The position numbers and the translations under genes were made by a program. From Thermococcus bergensis (lineage in GTDB: Archaea > Methanobacteriota_B > Thermococci > Thermococcales > Thermococcaceae), in assembly GCF_020386975.1 (NCBI RefSeq), contig NZ_JABFNK010000003.1:186001-250000 (forward strand): DNA of 64,000 nucleotides, in the 5' to 3' direction. The notes under the pieces are model-generated. The model made no database searches. It had not been told where the DNA came from and saw nothing but the letters and a program-made list of their open reading frames with translations. Shown one piece after another: positions 53,509 to 63,299 of this stretch. Positions within the stretch are counted from its first letter, which is position 1; each line of letters begins with the position of its first letter.

Positions 53509-53525
53509 AAAATTTAGGGAATAAC

Positions 53526-53843
53526 TCAGATCATTCCCAACCTTTTCTTGACCTCTTCACTTATTCTGTCCGGAGTCCAAGGCGGATCAAATGTGAGCTC
53601 TATTTCCGCATCCTTAACTCCAGGAATTTCGAGAATTTTCTGCTCCACAGCTTGAAGGAGCCACAGCGTAAGGGGACAACCAGGGGTTGTCATGGTCATC
53701 TTAACGTAGACGGTATTGTCGGGGTTTATCTTGAGCTCATATATAAGCCCCAAGTTGACAACGTCAATCCCAATTTCCGGGTCAATAACTTCTTTAAGCT
53801 TTTCGAGAATCATCTCTTCTGTGAGCTTGGTGTTTTCACTCAT
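53526..53843 (-). CDS. DUF59/MIP18-type Fe-S assembly protein
   Basis: 105 residues. IDPEIGIDVVNLGLIYEL and TMTTPGCPLTLWLLQAV (with the conserved Cys) are the hallmark of the MIP18/SufT/PaaD-like family that supports maturation of iron-sulfur proteins. The neighbouring ferredoxin genes fit. ATG 53843 follows GGTGAGGAAA. It is on the same strand as the two ferredoxins and may be co-transcribed. Confidence 0.87.
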   Translation of the reverse strand: MSENTKLTEEMILEKLKEVIDPEIGIDVVNLGLIYELKINPDNTVYVKMTMTTPGCPLTLWLLQAVEQKILEIPGVKDAEIELTFDPPWTPDRISEEVKKRLGMI

Positions 53844-53912
53844 TTTCCTCACCTGAAAAAAGTTTCCAAACAACAAATTTAAACCTTATGGGACAAAAAT
53901 GTAGAAAAGAAA

Positions 53913-54965
53913 TTAAGTTGTGGAGCTTTCCTCATCATCGTATAGTTCCTTGCCAACTGTAATTTCCTCTTCGTAGCCCCTGGATCCCTCGATAGTTTGA
54001 ATTCTAAACATATAGCTCTTGTACCAGTTGTACGTAGGCATGGTCTTTATTGGTAAGAGTTTCCACGCTCTCGTTTCCTCCACGTATCCCCAGTTGACGT
54101 ACTCATTAAAGTTCCTTATTATGTCAGTTATAACTACGTTGAACTCTGTTATGAGAATCTTTTCCACCTGGTGCCACTTATCGACTGAGCTTTCTCTTCT
54201 TGTAATTCCGAAGTAACCTGCACATCCTGGGCCCTTTAGTGTTGCAATTCCCCTTCCAACAAAAGCCCTAACAGCATCGACTGTCTCGGGAGGATCGGTG
54301 ATGAAAGTATCGAACTTCCTTAAGGCATAATCTGGTAAAGGCTTTCTGAGGTCGAAGGTGAATATCTCCACGTTACTGTAGCCGATTTCCTCCGCAGTTT
54401 TCTCAATGAACTTTGTGAGTCTATCATCAATATCGAGGACTGCAATCCTCTTTGGAAGGCCTGAAAGCATGAGGGCAACGCTCGTTAGGTCGTCATCTCC
54501 AAGGACAAAGACCTCCTTATTTTCAAGGTCTCCCCTCGTATGCATTAAGGCTACCCTTGCAACTGTCGTCTCGGGAGTTACATATGCCTGATCAAACTCG
54601 TGCTTTGGCTCGGGCCTGTTTTTCACTATTTCTTTGAACTCCTCAAGGAGGTCCCTAAAAGCATCAAGTTCAACTGTTTTTCCTTGGCAGTGCCTGCAGG
54701 TGTAGTCTTCTCTCTTTCCAATCCCATACTTCTCCACGAGCTCCTTCCCCTTCTGGGTAAGGATTATTCCATCTTTGAACTCCACGTAGCCTAAATCGTG
54801 AAGCGCTTCAACCACTGCAACTACGAGAGGAAGTGGTTCTTCGCTAAGGTCTACTATCCTCCACGGATCGCTGCTCGCAAGAATTGCACTCAACACATTT
54901 TCAATGGTTCTCTCATAAACGGGTATTGATGTTTTCTCTCTAACTCTCTCGACAATCGCCTTCAT
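53913..54965 (-). CDS. bpsA: N4-bis(aminopropyl)spermidine synthase (branched polyamine synthase)
   Basis: About 350 residues. A winged-helix N-terminus (VYERTIENVLSAI) is followed by a methyltransferase-like fold with FVLGDDDLTSVALMLSG and VLDIDDRLTKF, then DTFITDPPET. GDDDLT is the catalytic acid loop of BpsA, which transfers two aminopropyl groups to spermidine, making a branched polyamine important at high temperature. TCRHCQGKTVE is a zinc-like CxxC. ATG 54965 is chosen because GGAGGGAG lies just upstream. Confidence 0.9.
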   Translation of the reverse strand: MKAIVERVREKTSIPVYERTIENVLSAILASSDPWRIVDLSEEPLPLVVAVVEALHDLGYVEFKDGIILTQKGKELVEKYGIGKREDYTCRHCQGKTVELDAFRDLLEEFKEIVKNRPEPKHEFDQAYVTPETTVARVALMHTRGDLENKEVFVLGDDDLTSVALMLSGLPKRIAVLDIDDRLTKFIEKTAEEIGYSNVEIFTFDLRKPLPDYALRKFDTFITDPPETVDAVRAFVGRGIATLKGPGCAGYFGITRRESSVDKWHQVEKILITEFNVVITDIIRNFNEYVNWGYVEETRAWKLLPIKTMPTYNWYKSYMFRIQTIEGSRGYEEEITVGKELYDDEESSTT

Positions 54966-55082
54966 CTCTGCTCCCTCCATTAACTTTCATCAAAACCGTC
55001 GAAAGAAGTTCATGAAAAGCTATTTTAAAGTTTTTGGAATAAATTTTTAGCCCCACTTTCATTAGAAAAAGAGGTGAGAAAA

Positions 55083-55877
55083 ATGGCGATATACTTTATA
55101 GGACTGGGACTTTATGATGAAAAGGACATCACCCTTAAGGGTCTAGAAATAGCGAGAAAGTGCGATTTGGTGTTTGCAGAATTTTACACCTCTCTCCTAG
55201 CCGGTACAGACATAAGGAAGATAGAAGAACAGATAGGAAAACCAATAAGACTACTAAACAGAGAAGACGTTGAGCTGAACTTTGAGAGGATAGTCCTCAG
55301 CGAGGCGAAAACCAAAAATGTTGCCTTTCTAACGGCAGGAGACCCGATGGTAGCGACAACTCATGCGGACTTAAGGATAAGGGCAAAGCAGATGGGAGTA
55401 GAGAGCTACGTTATCCATGCTCCCTCCATCTACTCTGCCGTTGCCATAACCGGACTTCAAATCTACAAATTTGGGAAGAGCGCCACCGTTGCCTACCCGG
55501 AAAAGAACTGGTTCCCAACCAGCCACTATGACACAATCAAAGAAAACAAAGAACGCGGTCTTCATACGCTTCTCTTCCTCGACATTAAAGCAGACAAAGG
55601 GAGGTACATGACTGCCAATGAGGCTATGGAGATCCTCCTACAGGTAGAGGAGAAGAAGAAAGAAGGAGTTTTTACCGAAGACACCTTTGTGGTCGTCCTA
55701 GCAAGAGCAGGTTCTCTGAACCCAACACTGAAAGCTGGCTATGTAAGAGATATGATGAAAGAAGACTTCGGAAAGCAGCCACACGTTTTAATAGTCCCTG
55801 GAAAGCTACACATAGTTGAGGCGGAGTATTTGGTAGCCTTTGCCAATGCTCCCAAGCAGATATTAAATGAAGTGTAG
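55083..55877 (+). CDS. dphB: Diphthine synthase
   Basis: 264 residues. A tetrapyrrole-methylase-like fold: MAIYFIGLGLYDEKDITL, LTAGDPMVATTHADLR and HAPSIYSAVAITGLQIYKFG are characteristic of DphB/Dph5. It trimethylates the modified histidine of elongation factor 2 with SAM during diphthamide synthesis. GAGGTGAGAAAA precedes ATG 55083. Its end overlaps the malic enzyme gene by 15 nt in antisense. Confidence 0.94.
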   Translation: MAIYFIGLGLYDEKDITLKGLEIARKCDLVFAEFYTSLLAGTDIRKIEEQIGKPIRLLNREDVELNFERIVLSEAKTKNVAFLTAGDPMVATTHADLRIRAKQMGVESYVIHAPSIYSAVAITGLQIYKFGKSATVAYPEKNWFPTSHYDTIKENKERGLHTLLFLDIKADKGRYMTANEAMEILLQVEEKKKEGVFTEDTFVVVLARAGSLNPTLKAGYVRDMMKEDFGKQPHVLIVPGKLHIVEAEYLVAFANAPKQILNEV

Positions 55878-57167
55878 CTTTTTTCTTTCTCTGTTTATTG
55901 GGGCAATGTAACGCTGGTAAAACTCCCTCAGCTTCCTTGTGTGCTCCTCCACCCATTCTCCACTGACTTTTCTCCTTGCAACCCCATCCTTTACAGCCTG
56001 CTCAGCAACTGCCCTCGCTTCCTTGGGATACACATCGGGATGGAACGGGGTGGGGATTATGTAGTCTTCTGACAGCTCTTCATCGCTCACACAGCTCGCT
56101 ATAGCCTCAGCCGCAGCTATGTTCATGTTCAGGGTGATTTCCCTTGCCCTGACATCCAAAGCCCCTCTAAAAATTCCCGGAAAGCCCAAGACGTTGTTAA
56201 TCTGGTTTGGGTAATCACTTCTTCCAGTTGCAACTATTCTTGCCCCGGCTTTCTTGGCCTTTTCGGGCGCAATTTCCGGAACCGGATTCGCCATTGCAAA
56301 AACCACTGCATCGTCCGCCATCTTTTTGATCATCTCTCCGCTGACGATATTTCCAGTGCTTACGCCTATGAAAACATCAGCCCCCTCAAGCGCCTTTGAA
56401 AGGTCGCCCTCAATGTTGTGGATGTTAAACCTTGCAACTTCCCTTTTGTATGGGTTCAGGTCGTCCCTTCCCTCGTGAATTATCCCTTTTCTGTCAACCG
56501 TTACTATTTCCCTAACCCCTACGTGGTGCAGAAGCTTCGCTATGGCAATTCCTGCAGCGCCCGCGCCGCTTATGGCGACCTTTATATCACCAAAGTCCTT
56601 TCCAACAAGCTTGAGAGCGTTCATTAAACCTGCAAGGGTCACAACGGCCGTGCCGTGCTGGTCATCATGAAAGACCGGGATGTCGAGATCTTTCTTAAGC
56701 CTTTCCTCGATTTCAAAGCACCTTGGAGCGGAGATGTCCTCTAAGTTTATGCCCCCAAAGCCCTTTGAAATCAGCTTAATTGTGTTTACAATCTCATCCA
56801 CGTCATTGCTGTCCACCAGTATTGGGAACGCATCCACACCAGCCAGGGCTTTGAAGAGAACGCATTTGCCTTCCATCACGGGCATGCCCGCTAAAACTCC
56901 AATGTTGCCCAAACCAAGTATCGCAGAGCCATCTGTAACCACAGCCACAGTGTTTGGTATGGATGTATAGTCTTCGTGGCTCTCCCCATTTGCTATAGCC
57001 TTACAGGGCTCAGCAACGCCCGGAGTGTATGCAAGGCTTAGATCATAGAAATCCTCAACTTTGACCTTCGGAATAACCTCTATTTTTCCATTTCCCGGAA
57101 AGTTGTTTCGATGGTACTCAAGGGCGTCCTTCCCAAGCTTTTTTCTTTGCTCTTCGCTAATCCTCAT
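55863..57167 (-). CDS. NAD(P)-dependent malic enzyme
   Basis: 434 residues. SLAYTPGVAEPCKAI (catalytic Tyr), PVMEGKCVLFKALAGVDAFPI (catalytic Lys region), FHDDQHGTAVVTLAGLMNAL (metal) and VAISGAGAAGIAIAKLL (Rossmann). It oxidatively decarboxylates malate to pyruvate in the short archaeal and bacterial form, without the large C-terminal phosphotransacetylase domain of MaeB. GGGGATGAATTC precedes ATG 57167. In Thermococcales it links pyruvate and C4 acids. Confidence 0.93.
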   Translation of the reverse strand: MRISEEQRKKLGKDALEYHRNNFPGNGKIEVIPKVKVEDFYDLSLAYTPGVAEPCKAIANGESHEDYTSIPNTVAVVTDGSAILGLGNIGVLAGMPVMEGKCVLFKALAGVDAFPILVDSNDVDEIVNTIKLISKGFGGINLEDISAPRCFEIEERLKKDLDIPVFHDDQHGTAVVTLAGLMNALKLVGKDFGDIKVAISGAGAAGIAIAKLLHHVGVREIVTVDRKGIIHEGRDDLNPYKREVARFNIHNIEGDLSKALEGADVFIGVSTGNIVSGEMIKKMADDAVVFAMANPVPEIAPEKAKKAGARIVATGRSDYPNQINNVLGFPGIFRGALDVRAREITLNMNIAAAEAIASCVSDEELSEDYIIPTPFHPDVYPKEARAVAEQAVKDGVARRKVSGEWVEEHTRKLREFYQRYIAPINRERKKLHFI

Positions 57168-57300
57168 GAATTCATCCCCTATCTTCTGGAGGGCTATTTC
57201 AATTAAACTCTTTCCATGTTTTTGTTTGACACTTTTATGTTCAAAATGTTTAAATATGCTGGTTGTTTTATCATTTTCGTATCAATTAGAGGTGGGAGAG

Positions 57301-58638
57301 ATGAGGGCTCTTGAGAGGTATTTCGAGTTTGAGAAGTACAGAACGGATATGAGAACCGAAATTTTAGCAGGAATAACCACTTTCATGACAATGGCTTACA
57401 TTCTCTTCGTAAACCCCGCAATCTTAAGCGATGCAATGGGAAAAGAGGCCTTTAACTCACTTGTGGCGGTAACGGCACTTGCGGCAGGAATTTCCACAAT
57501 AATAATGGGTGTCTATGCAAAAAAGCCCTTTGCTCTGGCTCCGGGAATGGGGCTGAACGCTTACTTTGCCTACAGCGTTGTGCTCAGAATGGGTTACGAC
57601 TGGAGAGTGGCACTTGCAGCCGTTTTTGTTGAGGGAATAATCTTCATACTTCTCACTGTCACCAAAGTTAGGAGTGCAATAATCCATGCAATCCCTCTAA
57701 GCCAGAAATACGCTATAGGAGCTGGAATAGGGCTGTTCCTTACATTTATAGGGCTCAACGATGTCGGCCTTCTCACTGCTGTTGCTGGCGAAGATGGTGT
57801 GCTTAAGTTCACCGGCCTCAACGCCTCAGCACTCGGGACAAAAGCAGGTGTTTTATTCCTCTTTGGACTGTTCTTAGCTGCAGTTCTCATAAGCCTCCGT
57901 GTAAAAGGAGCCCTGTTAATCTCAATCCTCACCACAAGCATTTTAGGGTGGATAAGCGGAGCAGCACCCTGGCCGGAACATCTCTTTTCAACTCCAGACA
58001 TAAGCTACACCTTCCTAAAACTTGACCTTCAAGGCCTCCTTAACGTAGGGGCAATTGGTGTGGTGTTTGCATTCTTCATGGTAGACTTCTTCGACACCCT
58101 TGGAACAGTAACAGGGTTGAGTGCTAAGGCAGGCTTCCTGACAAGAGAAGGCAAAGTGCCAGATGCTGAGAAAGTCCTTTTGACGGATGCAATAGGCACA
58201 ACACTTGGAGCACTCCTTGGAACTTCAACAGTAACAACGTACATAGAAAGCGCCGCTGGAATTGAAGAGGGCGGAAGAACAGGGATGACAGCCCTGGTGA
58301 CAGGTCTGCTCTTCCTTGCCATAGGATTGTTCATAGCACCCATTGCGCAAGCAATTCCTGCTTTTGCTACCGCACCGGCTCTCGTTATAGTTGGTTACTA
58401 CATGCTGAGCGCAATAAGAGGAGTTGACTTCGACGACGCAACCGAAGCTATCCCGGCGTTTCTAGTGCTTATCACAATACCCTACACATATTCAATAGCA
58501 GACGGAATAGGAATGGGCTTCATAAGCTACACGATAATAAAGCTGTTCAGCGGAAGAGGAAAAGAGATACACCCACTGATGTACGTATTGGCATTAATCT
58601 TCATGGGCTACTTTGCCTACTTAGGAGGACTCTTTTGA
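57301..58638 (+). CDS. Purine permease, NCS2 AzgA-like
   Basis: 445 residues with about twelve transmembrane helices. TTFMTMAYILFVNPAILSDAM and LAPGMGLNAYFAYSVVLRMG are diagnostic of the AzgA-like hypoxanthine/guanine branch; DFFDTLGTVTGLSAKAG contains the conserved Asp. It likely imports a purine base with H+. The TATA box TTTAAATA is at 57249-57256. GAGGTGGGAGAG precedes ATG 57301; the frame is open upstream but that part lies over the malic enzyme start. A salvage phosphoribosyltransferase at 5975 would use the product. Confidence 0.87.
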   Translation: MRALERYFEFEKYRTDMRTEILAGITTFMTMAYILFVNPAILSDAMGKEAFNSLVAVTALAAGISTIIMGVYAKKPFALAPGMGLNAYFAYSVVLRMGYDWRVALAAVFVEGIIFILLTVTKVRSAIIHAIPLSQKYAIGAGIGLFLTFIGLNDVGLLTAVAGEDGVLKFTGLNASALGTKAGVLFLFGLFLAAVLISLRVKGALLISILTTSILGWISGAAPWPEHLFSTPDISYTFLKLDLQGLLNVGAIGVVFAFFMVDFFDTLGTVTGLSAKAGFLTREGKVPDAEKVLLTDAIGTTLGALLGTSTVTTYIESAAGIEEGGRTGMTALVTGLLFLAIGLFIAPIAQAIPAFATAPALVIVGYYMLSAIRGVDFDDATEAIPAFLVLITIPYTYSIADGIGMGFISYTIIKLFSGRGKEIHPLMYVLALIFMGYFAYLGGLF

Positions 58639-59072
58639 GTTTCCGCTTCTTCTTTTTCCATGTGTTCTTTAAGAAATTGCTTGAGGACATAGGGGCAATG
58701 CTCCTGGATATACTGTGCGAACTCTTTCATCCTCTCAGCGGTAATTTCATGAACGTAATGCTCAAACTGGCACGCATCTTCCTCCGCTATTTCTGGAGGA
58801 ATTCCAAGTATCTCGGTGAAAAACTTCATCAGGAGAACGTGCTTTTGGTAGGTCTCTTTAGCTATTTCAAGCCCTTTTTCGGTTAAAATAATCCTATCGT
58901 ACTTTTCATAATTTATCAAACCTTTTTCATTTAGCTTTTTCAGTGCATCAACTACACTCGGTGGCCTAACGTTCAGCTTTTTCGAAATATCCTTCACCCT
59001 GATTACACCCTTATTCTTTTGAAGTATGTACATAGTCTCAAGGTACTCTTCCTCTCTCTTTGTTATTTCCAC
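58617..59072 (-). CDS. DtxR/MntR-type metal-dependent transcriptional regulator
   Basis: About 151 residues. Winged helix (KDISKKLNVRPPSVVDALKKL) and metal-binding domain with EEDACQFEHYVHEITAERMKEF, giving Cys, His and Glu ligands for Fe2+ or Mn2+. GTG 59072 is chosen because GGTGAGG precedes it; GTG 59081 is also possible. A TTAG-N6-CTAA element covers the promoter, which suggests autoregulation. The last 22 nt overlap the purine permease gene in antisense. Confidence 0.88.
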   Translation of the reverse strand: MEITKREEEYLETMYILQKNKGVIRVKDISKKLNVRPPSVVDALKKLNEKGLINYEKYDRIILTEKGLEIAKETYQKHVLLMKFFTEILGIPPEIAEEDACQFEHYVHEITAERMKEFAQYIQEHCPYVLKQFLKEHMEKEEAETQKSPPK

Positions 59073-59086
59073 AAACCTCACCTGAA

Positions 59087-59111
59087 TTAGTTTAACCTAA
59101 ATAATTTAAGT
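59087..59111 (-). promoter_or_regulatory. Promoter of the DtxR-type gene with TTAG-N6-CTAA
   Basis: TTAG-TTTAAC-CTAA (59087-59100) overlaps the expected transcription start, just downstream of the TATA-like CTTAAATTAT read on the minus strand (59101-59110). This is a natural place for self-repression. Confidence 0.42.
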
Positions 59112-59144
59112 GCTTTTTGGTTATCCAAGAATGAGAAGAAGAAA

Positions 59145-59726
59145 TCATCTGGCAAGTTCGATTCCCCTTTCAAATGCTTTAATGTTGATATCCCAAAGCT
59201 TTGGTTTTAGTGTTTCCTGAATCCCCTCTATAATGCTCTCTTTCTTTAGTGGAATCAAGCCCTTACCATAAGCGAACCCAAGCATCAGCACTCCCAGAGT
59301 GCGTGGGTTTATCTTATCTGCCTCTTTCTGGAAGTTCTCCATTTCAACGGCACATATCTTTGAAAGGGCGTTGCGTATTTCCTCAAGACTCGGATACTTC
59401 TCTTTTCCAACCAATGTTGTGGCCGTATGAACGGGATAAGCGTTTACTATTGCATGGCTCTTATGGTTTAGGAACCTTGCATTCCTCAAGGCCTCAGCCG
59501 GTTCGAGGGCAAGCATCAAATCCGCTTCCCCTTCTTCGATGAGGGGAGAATAAACTTCCTCTCCAAATCGGAGATAGCTGAGCACACTGCCATAGCGCTG
59601 ACTCATACCAAGGGTTTCGCCTATTCTAACATTGTACCCCTCTTTCATCGCAGCGTTTCCGATAATTCTTGACAGAGTAAGCCCACCCTGGCCCCCAACT
59701 CCCGCGATTATAAGATTGAACTCCAC
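59145..59726 (-). CDS. IorB-like 2-oxoacid oxidoreductase gamma subunit (orphan paralogue)
   Basis: 193 residues. FNLIIAGVGGQGGLTLSRIIG and GETLGMSQRYGSVLSYLR correspond closely to IorB. No alpha subunit lies next to it. It may pair with an enzyme encoded elsewhere or form an alternative IorA complex. GTG 59726 follows GGTGG by 5 nt; TTG 59738 is the longer alternative. The 3' end has no close neighbour except the DtxR-type gene. Confidence 0.82.
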   Translation of the reverse strand: MEFNLIIAGVGGQGGLTLSRIIGNAAMKEGYNVRIGETLGMSQRYGSVLSYLRFGEEVYSPLIEEGEADLMLALEPAEALRNARFLNHKSHAIVNAYPVHTATTLVGKEKYPSLEEIRNALSKICAVEMENFQKEADKINPRTLGVLMLGFAYGKGLIPLKKESIIEGIQETLKPKLWDINIKAFERGIELAR

Positions 59727-59807
59727 AATCACCACCAATAAAACTAAGGGCAGAAAGGTTAAAAATCTGGCGGAAGGTTTATTTGGTGACCAGTCTTAGT
59801 CTTTAAC

Positions 59808-60491
59808 ATGGGATTCAAAGAGTACTATCGCAAATTTAAGGCATATACCGACATAGACTCCAAAGAATATCAAAGGAGACTAGAAGAACTTGAACCTCAC
59901 TTGCTCAGGTTTCTAAAGGAAAAAGGGAAAGTTTTAGACTTAGCATGTGGCGTAGGGGGATTTTCCTTCCTTCTTGAAGAGTACGGCTTTGAGGTTGTGG
60001 GAATTGATATAGACGATGAGATGATTAAAAAAGCAAGAGAATACGCAAAAGAAAAAAATTCTAAGGTGGAATTTATTGTTGGGGACGCAAGAAAGCTGCC
60101 TTTTGAAGATGAAACGTTTGACTACATTCTCCTTCTTGGAAACACAATTTTGCATTTCTCACCCAGAGAACTCAGCGAAGTCTTTAAAGAAGTTAAGAGA
60201 GTCCTCAAAAAAGACGGACTGCTCTTGATAAACTTTATAGACATGAGAGAGCTCCTCTCGAGAGTCCAAATGGGAACTGTTGTTGGAGAGGAGTACTGGA
60301 TAAGTAGCGTCATGATTGACGACGAAGAAAAAAGCGCCGTAATAGAGTATAAGAGTGAGAAAAATTCATTTAGGATAAAGCTCACGGTATGGGGAAAAAC
60401 TGCCGTAGAGTTGCTTGCAAAACTTTACTTCACTCCCATAGAAAGCGTTAAGCTTGGTGAAATGTCATATCTAAATGTGTATAAAAAATAA
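59808..60491 (+). CDS. Class I SAM-dependent methyltransferase
   Basis: 227 residues. Motif I VLDLACGVGGFSFLLEEYG, the Asp-rich VVGIDIDDEMIKKA, VEFIVGDARKLPF and FDYILLLGNTILHF fit a small-molecule or RNA methyltransferase of the methyltransferase_11/25 type. ATG 59808 has no strong ribosome site; a TATA-like GGTTTATTTGG lies about 27 nt upstream, which fits a leaderless mRNA. The substrate is unknown. It is convergent with lysS, 4 nt apart. Confidence 0.85.
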   Translation: MGFKEYYRKFKAYTDIDSKEYQRRLEELEPHLLRFLKEKGKVLDLACGVGGFSFLLEEYGFEVVGIDIDDEMIKKAREYAKEKNSKVEFIVGDARKLPFEDETFDYILLLGNTILHFSPRELSEVFKEVKRVLKKDGLLLINFIDMRELLSRVQMGTVVGEEYWISSVMIDDEEKSAVIEYKSEKNSFRIKLTVWGKTAVELLAKLYFTPIESVKLGEMSYLNVYKK

Positions 60492-60495
60492 AAAA

Positions 60496-62076
60496 TCAAC
60501 CTTCAAGCCTAAGCCTCTTTATCACGAATTCCTTATCAAGTGAAGCAAGGAACGGAGCAAGTCTTGGCCCCCTGTCTTTTCCTATGAAGAGGTTGTAGAG
60601 AACTTTGAAGTACTTCTTGCTTGGGATGCTCCTCTTCTTGGCGGCGTCAAAGATAATCGAATTAAACTCATCGACGGTGAATTTTTCTCTTTCCTCAAGC
60701 CAATCTGCAACTTCTCTGAGAGCATCTTTTATTTCTTCGCTTATCTCAATTTGTGGGAGTTCTTCCTGGAGCTCAAATTTAACATCCTCCGGAGCATATT
60801 TTTCGACCCAGTTTTTGGCAAGATATATCCTGAGGCGAATTCTGTTAAGGTCTTCCTCGTCAAGCTGTGCCGGAACGTGACCCTGTTCTTTTAGTATTTC
60901 AATTATTTTCTCTTCAGTTAGGTGGGGCATCTGGACGAGCACCACGAGAAATCTAAACGGGGCCTGAGCAACCAGACGGCTCGGCAGGGAAGGCATTGAA
61001 AGCTCGTATGTCCTCTTGAGTTCTTCAGCTTCCTCGGGATTTTTGGCCTCCTCCAAGCCAAAGTACAGCCTCTCAACACTATCAAACTCGTCGTAAAGAT
61101 TCAGCAAGCCCAACCCCAAATCAATCTTGATTTCCTTGTTTGGCCTGTGCCTTGCGTAGATGAACCTTATAACACCCGGCTCAAGAACTTCATAGAGATC
61201 GCTTAGTAGGATAACGTTGCCCTTGCTACCGCTCATTTTGCCCTTTTGGCCCTTTATGCCAACGAATTCATACATGAGCGTCATTGGTGCATTCCAGCCA
61301 AAGATTTTCTCAACTATCTCCTTTCCGGTATCGTATGAACTTCCCGCTGCGAGGTGGTCTTTTCCAGCAGGTTCAAAATCTACTTTGAAATGCGCCCATC
61401 TCATTGGCCAATCAACACGCCAGCGGAGCTTGACGTTGCCCTCCCTTATGTCGGTCTCGCCCTCGGCGCCACAGTGAGAACACCTATAGGCGACCTTCCA
61501 CTCACCATCCCATTTAACAAACTCCGCTTCTTTTCTGCACTTTGGACAGTAAATCTGTATCGGTTGCCAGTCCTTCGGCAGATGGGGCTGTTTTGCCATA
61601 TCCCTAAACTTGTTCAAGATTTCCATTATTTCACTTCTCTTTTCCAAGGCAAGTCTAATTTCGTTTGCGTATTCCCCGCCCTTGTAGAGCCTACTTGCCC
61701 TTAGAAAATCAACCTCAATCCCAAGCTTTTCAACTTCTTCTTCAAAGATGCTCATAAAATGATCCGCATAGCTGTCATGACATCCCCACGGGTCTGGAAC
61801 TTCGCTCACAGGCATGGTTAGGTATTCGCTCCACTCCTTGGGGACATTTTTTGGTACCTTTCTAAAGCGATCGTAATCATCCCACATGTGAATGTGCCTG
61901 ACCTTCTTCCCTTTGTCCCTCAGTGCATGCCCCACGATGTAAGCCGTAAAAAGCTCTCTAAAGTTCCCTATGTGAACGTAACCACTGGGAGTTATTCCGC
62001 TTTCTACCACATACTCCTCTTTGTCTCCTCTCTCTTTGATGATCTTTTCAGCCATATAGTCTGCCCAATGCACCAT
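60496..62076 (-). CDS. lysS: Lysyl-tRNA synthetase, class I
   Basis: About 526 residues. Class I LysRS found in most archaea: HIGH motif [10 protein letters not shown] near residue 37 and KMSKS motif GKMSGSKGN near 285, with a zinc knuckle ([11 protein letters not shown] and [11 protein letters not shown]). It charges tRNA-Lys. ATG 62076 follows GGTGAGGAGA, preferred over the longer frame start at 62136. The C-terminal helical domain is complete. Confidence 0.95.
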   Translation of the reverse strand: MVHWADYMAEKIIKERGDKEEYVVESGITPSGYVHIGNFRELFTAYIVGHALRDKGKKVRHIHMWDDYDRFRKVPKNVPKEWSEYLTMPVSEVPDPWGCHDSYADHFMSIFEEEVEKLGIEVDFLRASRLYKGGEYANEIRLALEKRSEIMEILNKFRDMAKQPHLPKDWQPIQIYCPKCRKEAEFVKWDGEWKVAYRCSHCGAEGETDIREGNVKLRWRVDWPMRWAHFKVDFEPAGKDHLAAGSSYDTGKEIVEKIFGWNAPMTLMYEFVGIKGQKGKMSGSKGNVILLSDLYEVLEPGVIRFIYARHRPNKEIKIDLGLGLLNLYDEFDSVERLYFGLEEAKNPEEAEELKRTYELSMPSLPSRLVAQAPFRFLVVLVQMPHLTEEKIIEILKEQGHVPAQLDEEDLNRIRLRIYLAKNWVEKYAPEDVKFELQEELPQIEISEEIKDALREVADWLEEREKFTVDEFNSIIFDAAKKRSIPSKKYFKVLYNLFIGKDRGPRLAPFLASLDKEFVIKRLRLEG

Positions 62077-62520
62077 TCTCCTCACCTGCGGGTAAGTATG
62101 AGAGACACTTTTTAAGCTTTGGCCAGTGGAATTCAAAAATTACAAAAGAAATTTGGCAAAAAGTATATTAGTTTCCTCACCATTTAATTTTCTTTGGTGA
62201 AATCAATGTTTCCTGAATGGTTGCTCTATGCAGGCATTGCAGCAAGCATTATTATCCTCGCGATAAGACTCACAAAAAAGCTTGGAGGGGAATATGCTTG
62301 GATCAATAGAAAGATAATCCACTTCAGCATTACGCCTGCGGCAGTACTCTACTATTTTGAAAAAATTCCAAAAGAGGTCTTTGCCCCTGCAGCTTTTGCC
62401 TTTGCAGTGGTTCAGTTAATATTTCATCTAAAGAAGGAAAAGCTTTCTTGGTATCAGCTGGATAAGAACTACGGAGAGGTGTTCTTTGCCTTGTCCGCTT
62501 CTTTTGTGGTTGCTTTTCTT

Positions 62521-63299
62521 GACACTGTCAGGATAAGCAGTGGGACGTTAGGTTTAAGTTTCTGATACCTCTTCAGAAAAGGGGAGAGAAATGAGGACTG
62601 AAACCATTATTTACTTACTGGTTTCAGTCTTAAAAACCTTTCGCCGGAACAAAATCCCAGCAAAAAAGAAAACCAGGGCAATAAACCTGTACCTGCACGG
62701 ACTAAGTTACAGACAGGTAGGAACAATCCTCGAAATCAGCCACACAACAGTCTGGGAAACAGTCCAAAAATTCGCGAAAGCAGTTTACCAGCCGAAAATC
62801 CTCGCAGTCAAAAAACAGAGAAACTTCATCGCAATTGACGAGACAGTGATAAAGATCAACGGCCAGAAGAGATTTCTCTGGGCTGCAATCGACGTTGAGA
62901 GCAAAGAAATCCTAGCAGTATGGATTACAAGCGTTAGGAACTGGTGGATTGCCAGGGACTTCATTCTAGTTGTTTTGAAATCCTGCGAGGGACAGCCAAT
63001 TTTCCTGGTTGACAAAGGGCCGTGGTATAAATCAGCGTTTAAATCTCTCGGGCTGGATTATCTGCATGTGACTTTCGGGCCGAGGAACTGTGTTGAGCGC
63101 TGGTTTAGGACTGTTAAAGAGAGAACAAAGCGTTTCTGGAATAACTTCAGGGCTAGAGACTGGAGGAGGGTTCACAGGTTTGTTTTTCTGTTTTCATTCT
63201 GGTATAATTTTGTTAGAATTCATTCTCGGTTTGGTGGACCGCCTGGTGATGTGACTGAATGGCTTCAGGAGGTGATACCCCAGTTATCCTGACAGTATC
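62521..63299 (+). mobile_element. IS6-like insertion sequence (779 bp) with target duplication
   Basis: Ends: GACACTGTCAGGATAA (62521-62536) and the inverse TTATCCTGACAGTATC (63284-63299), 15 of 16 matching. A 9-bp direct repeat GCTTTTCTT flanks it (62512-62520 and 63300-63308); IS6-type elements usually duplicate 8 bp, so one base may be chance. It encodes one IS6-family transposase in the + direction. Both the termini and the duplication are intact, indicating a recent insertion. Confidence 0.88.
62591..63292 (+). CDS. IS6-family transposase
   Basis: 233 residues. N-terminal helix-turn-helix (YRQVGTILEISHTTVWETV), then the DDE core: FIAIDETVIKING, IFLVDKGPWYK and NCVERWFRTVKERTKRFWNNF. GLSYRQVG and SVRNWWIARDFIL are typical of archaeal IS6 (ISPfu-type) enzymes. 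The frame is intact, so the element could be active. GGGGAGAGAA precedes the ATG. Confidence 0.93.
   Translation: MRTETIIYLLVSVLKTFRRNKIPAKKKTRAINLYLHGLSYRQVGTILEISHTTVWETVQKFAKAVYQPKILAVKKQRNFIAIDETVIKINGQKRFLWAAIDVESKEILAVWITSVRNWWIARDFILVVLKSCEGQPIFLVDKGPWYKSAFKSLGLDYLHVTFGPRNCVERWFRTVKERTKRFWNNFRARDWRRVHRFVFLFSFWYNFVRIHSRFGGPPGDVTEWLQEVIPQLS

Noticed and set aside
57061-57300. An 80-residue upstream extension of the purine permease
   Set aside because: It overlaps the start of the malic enzyme, contains the TATA box of the permease and lacks homology. ATG 57301 has a good ribosome site.
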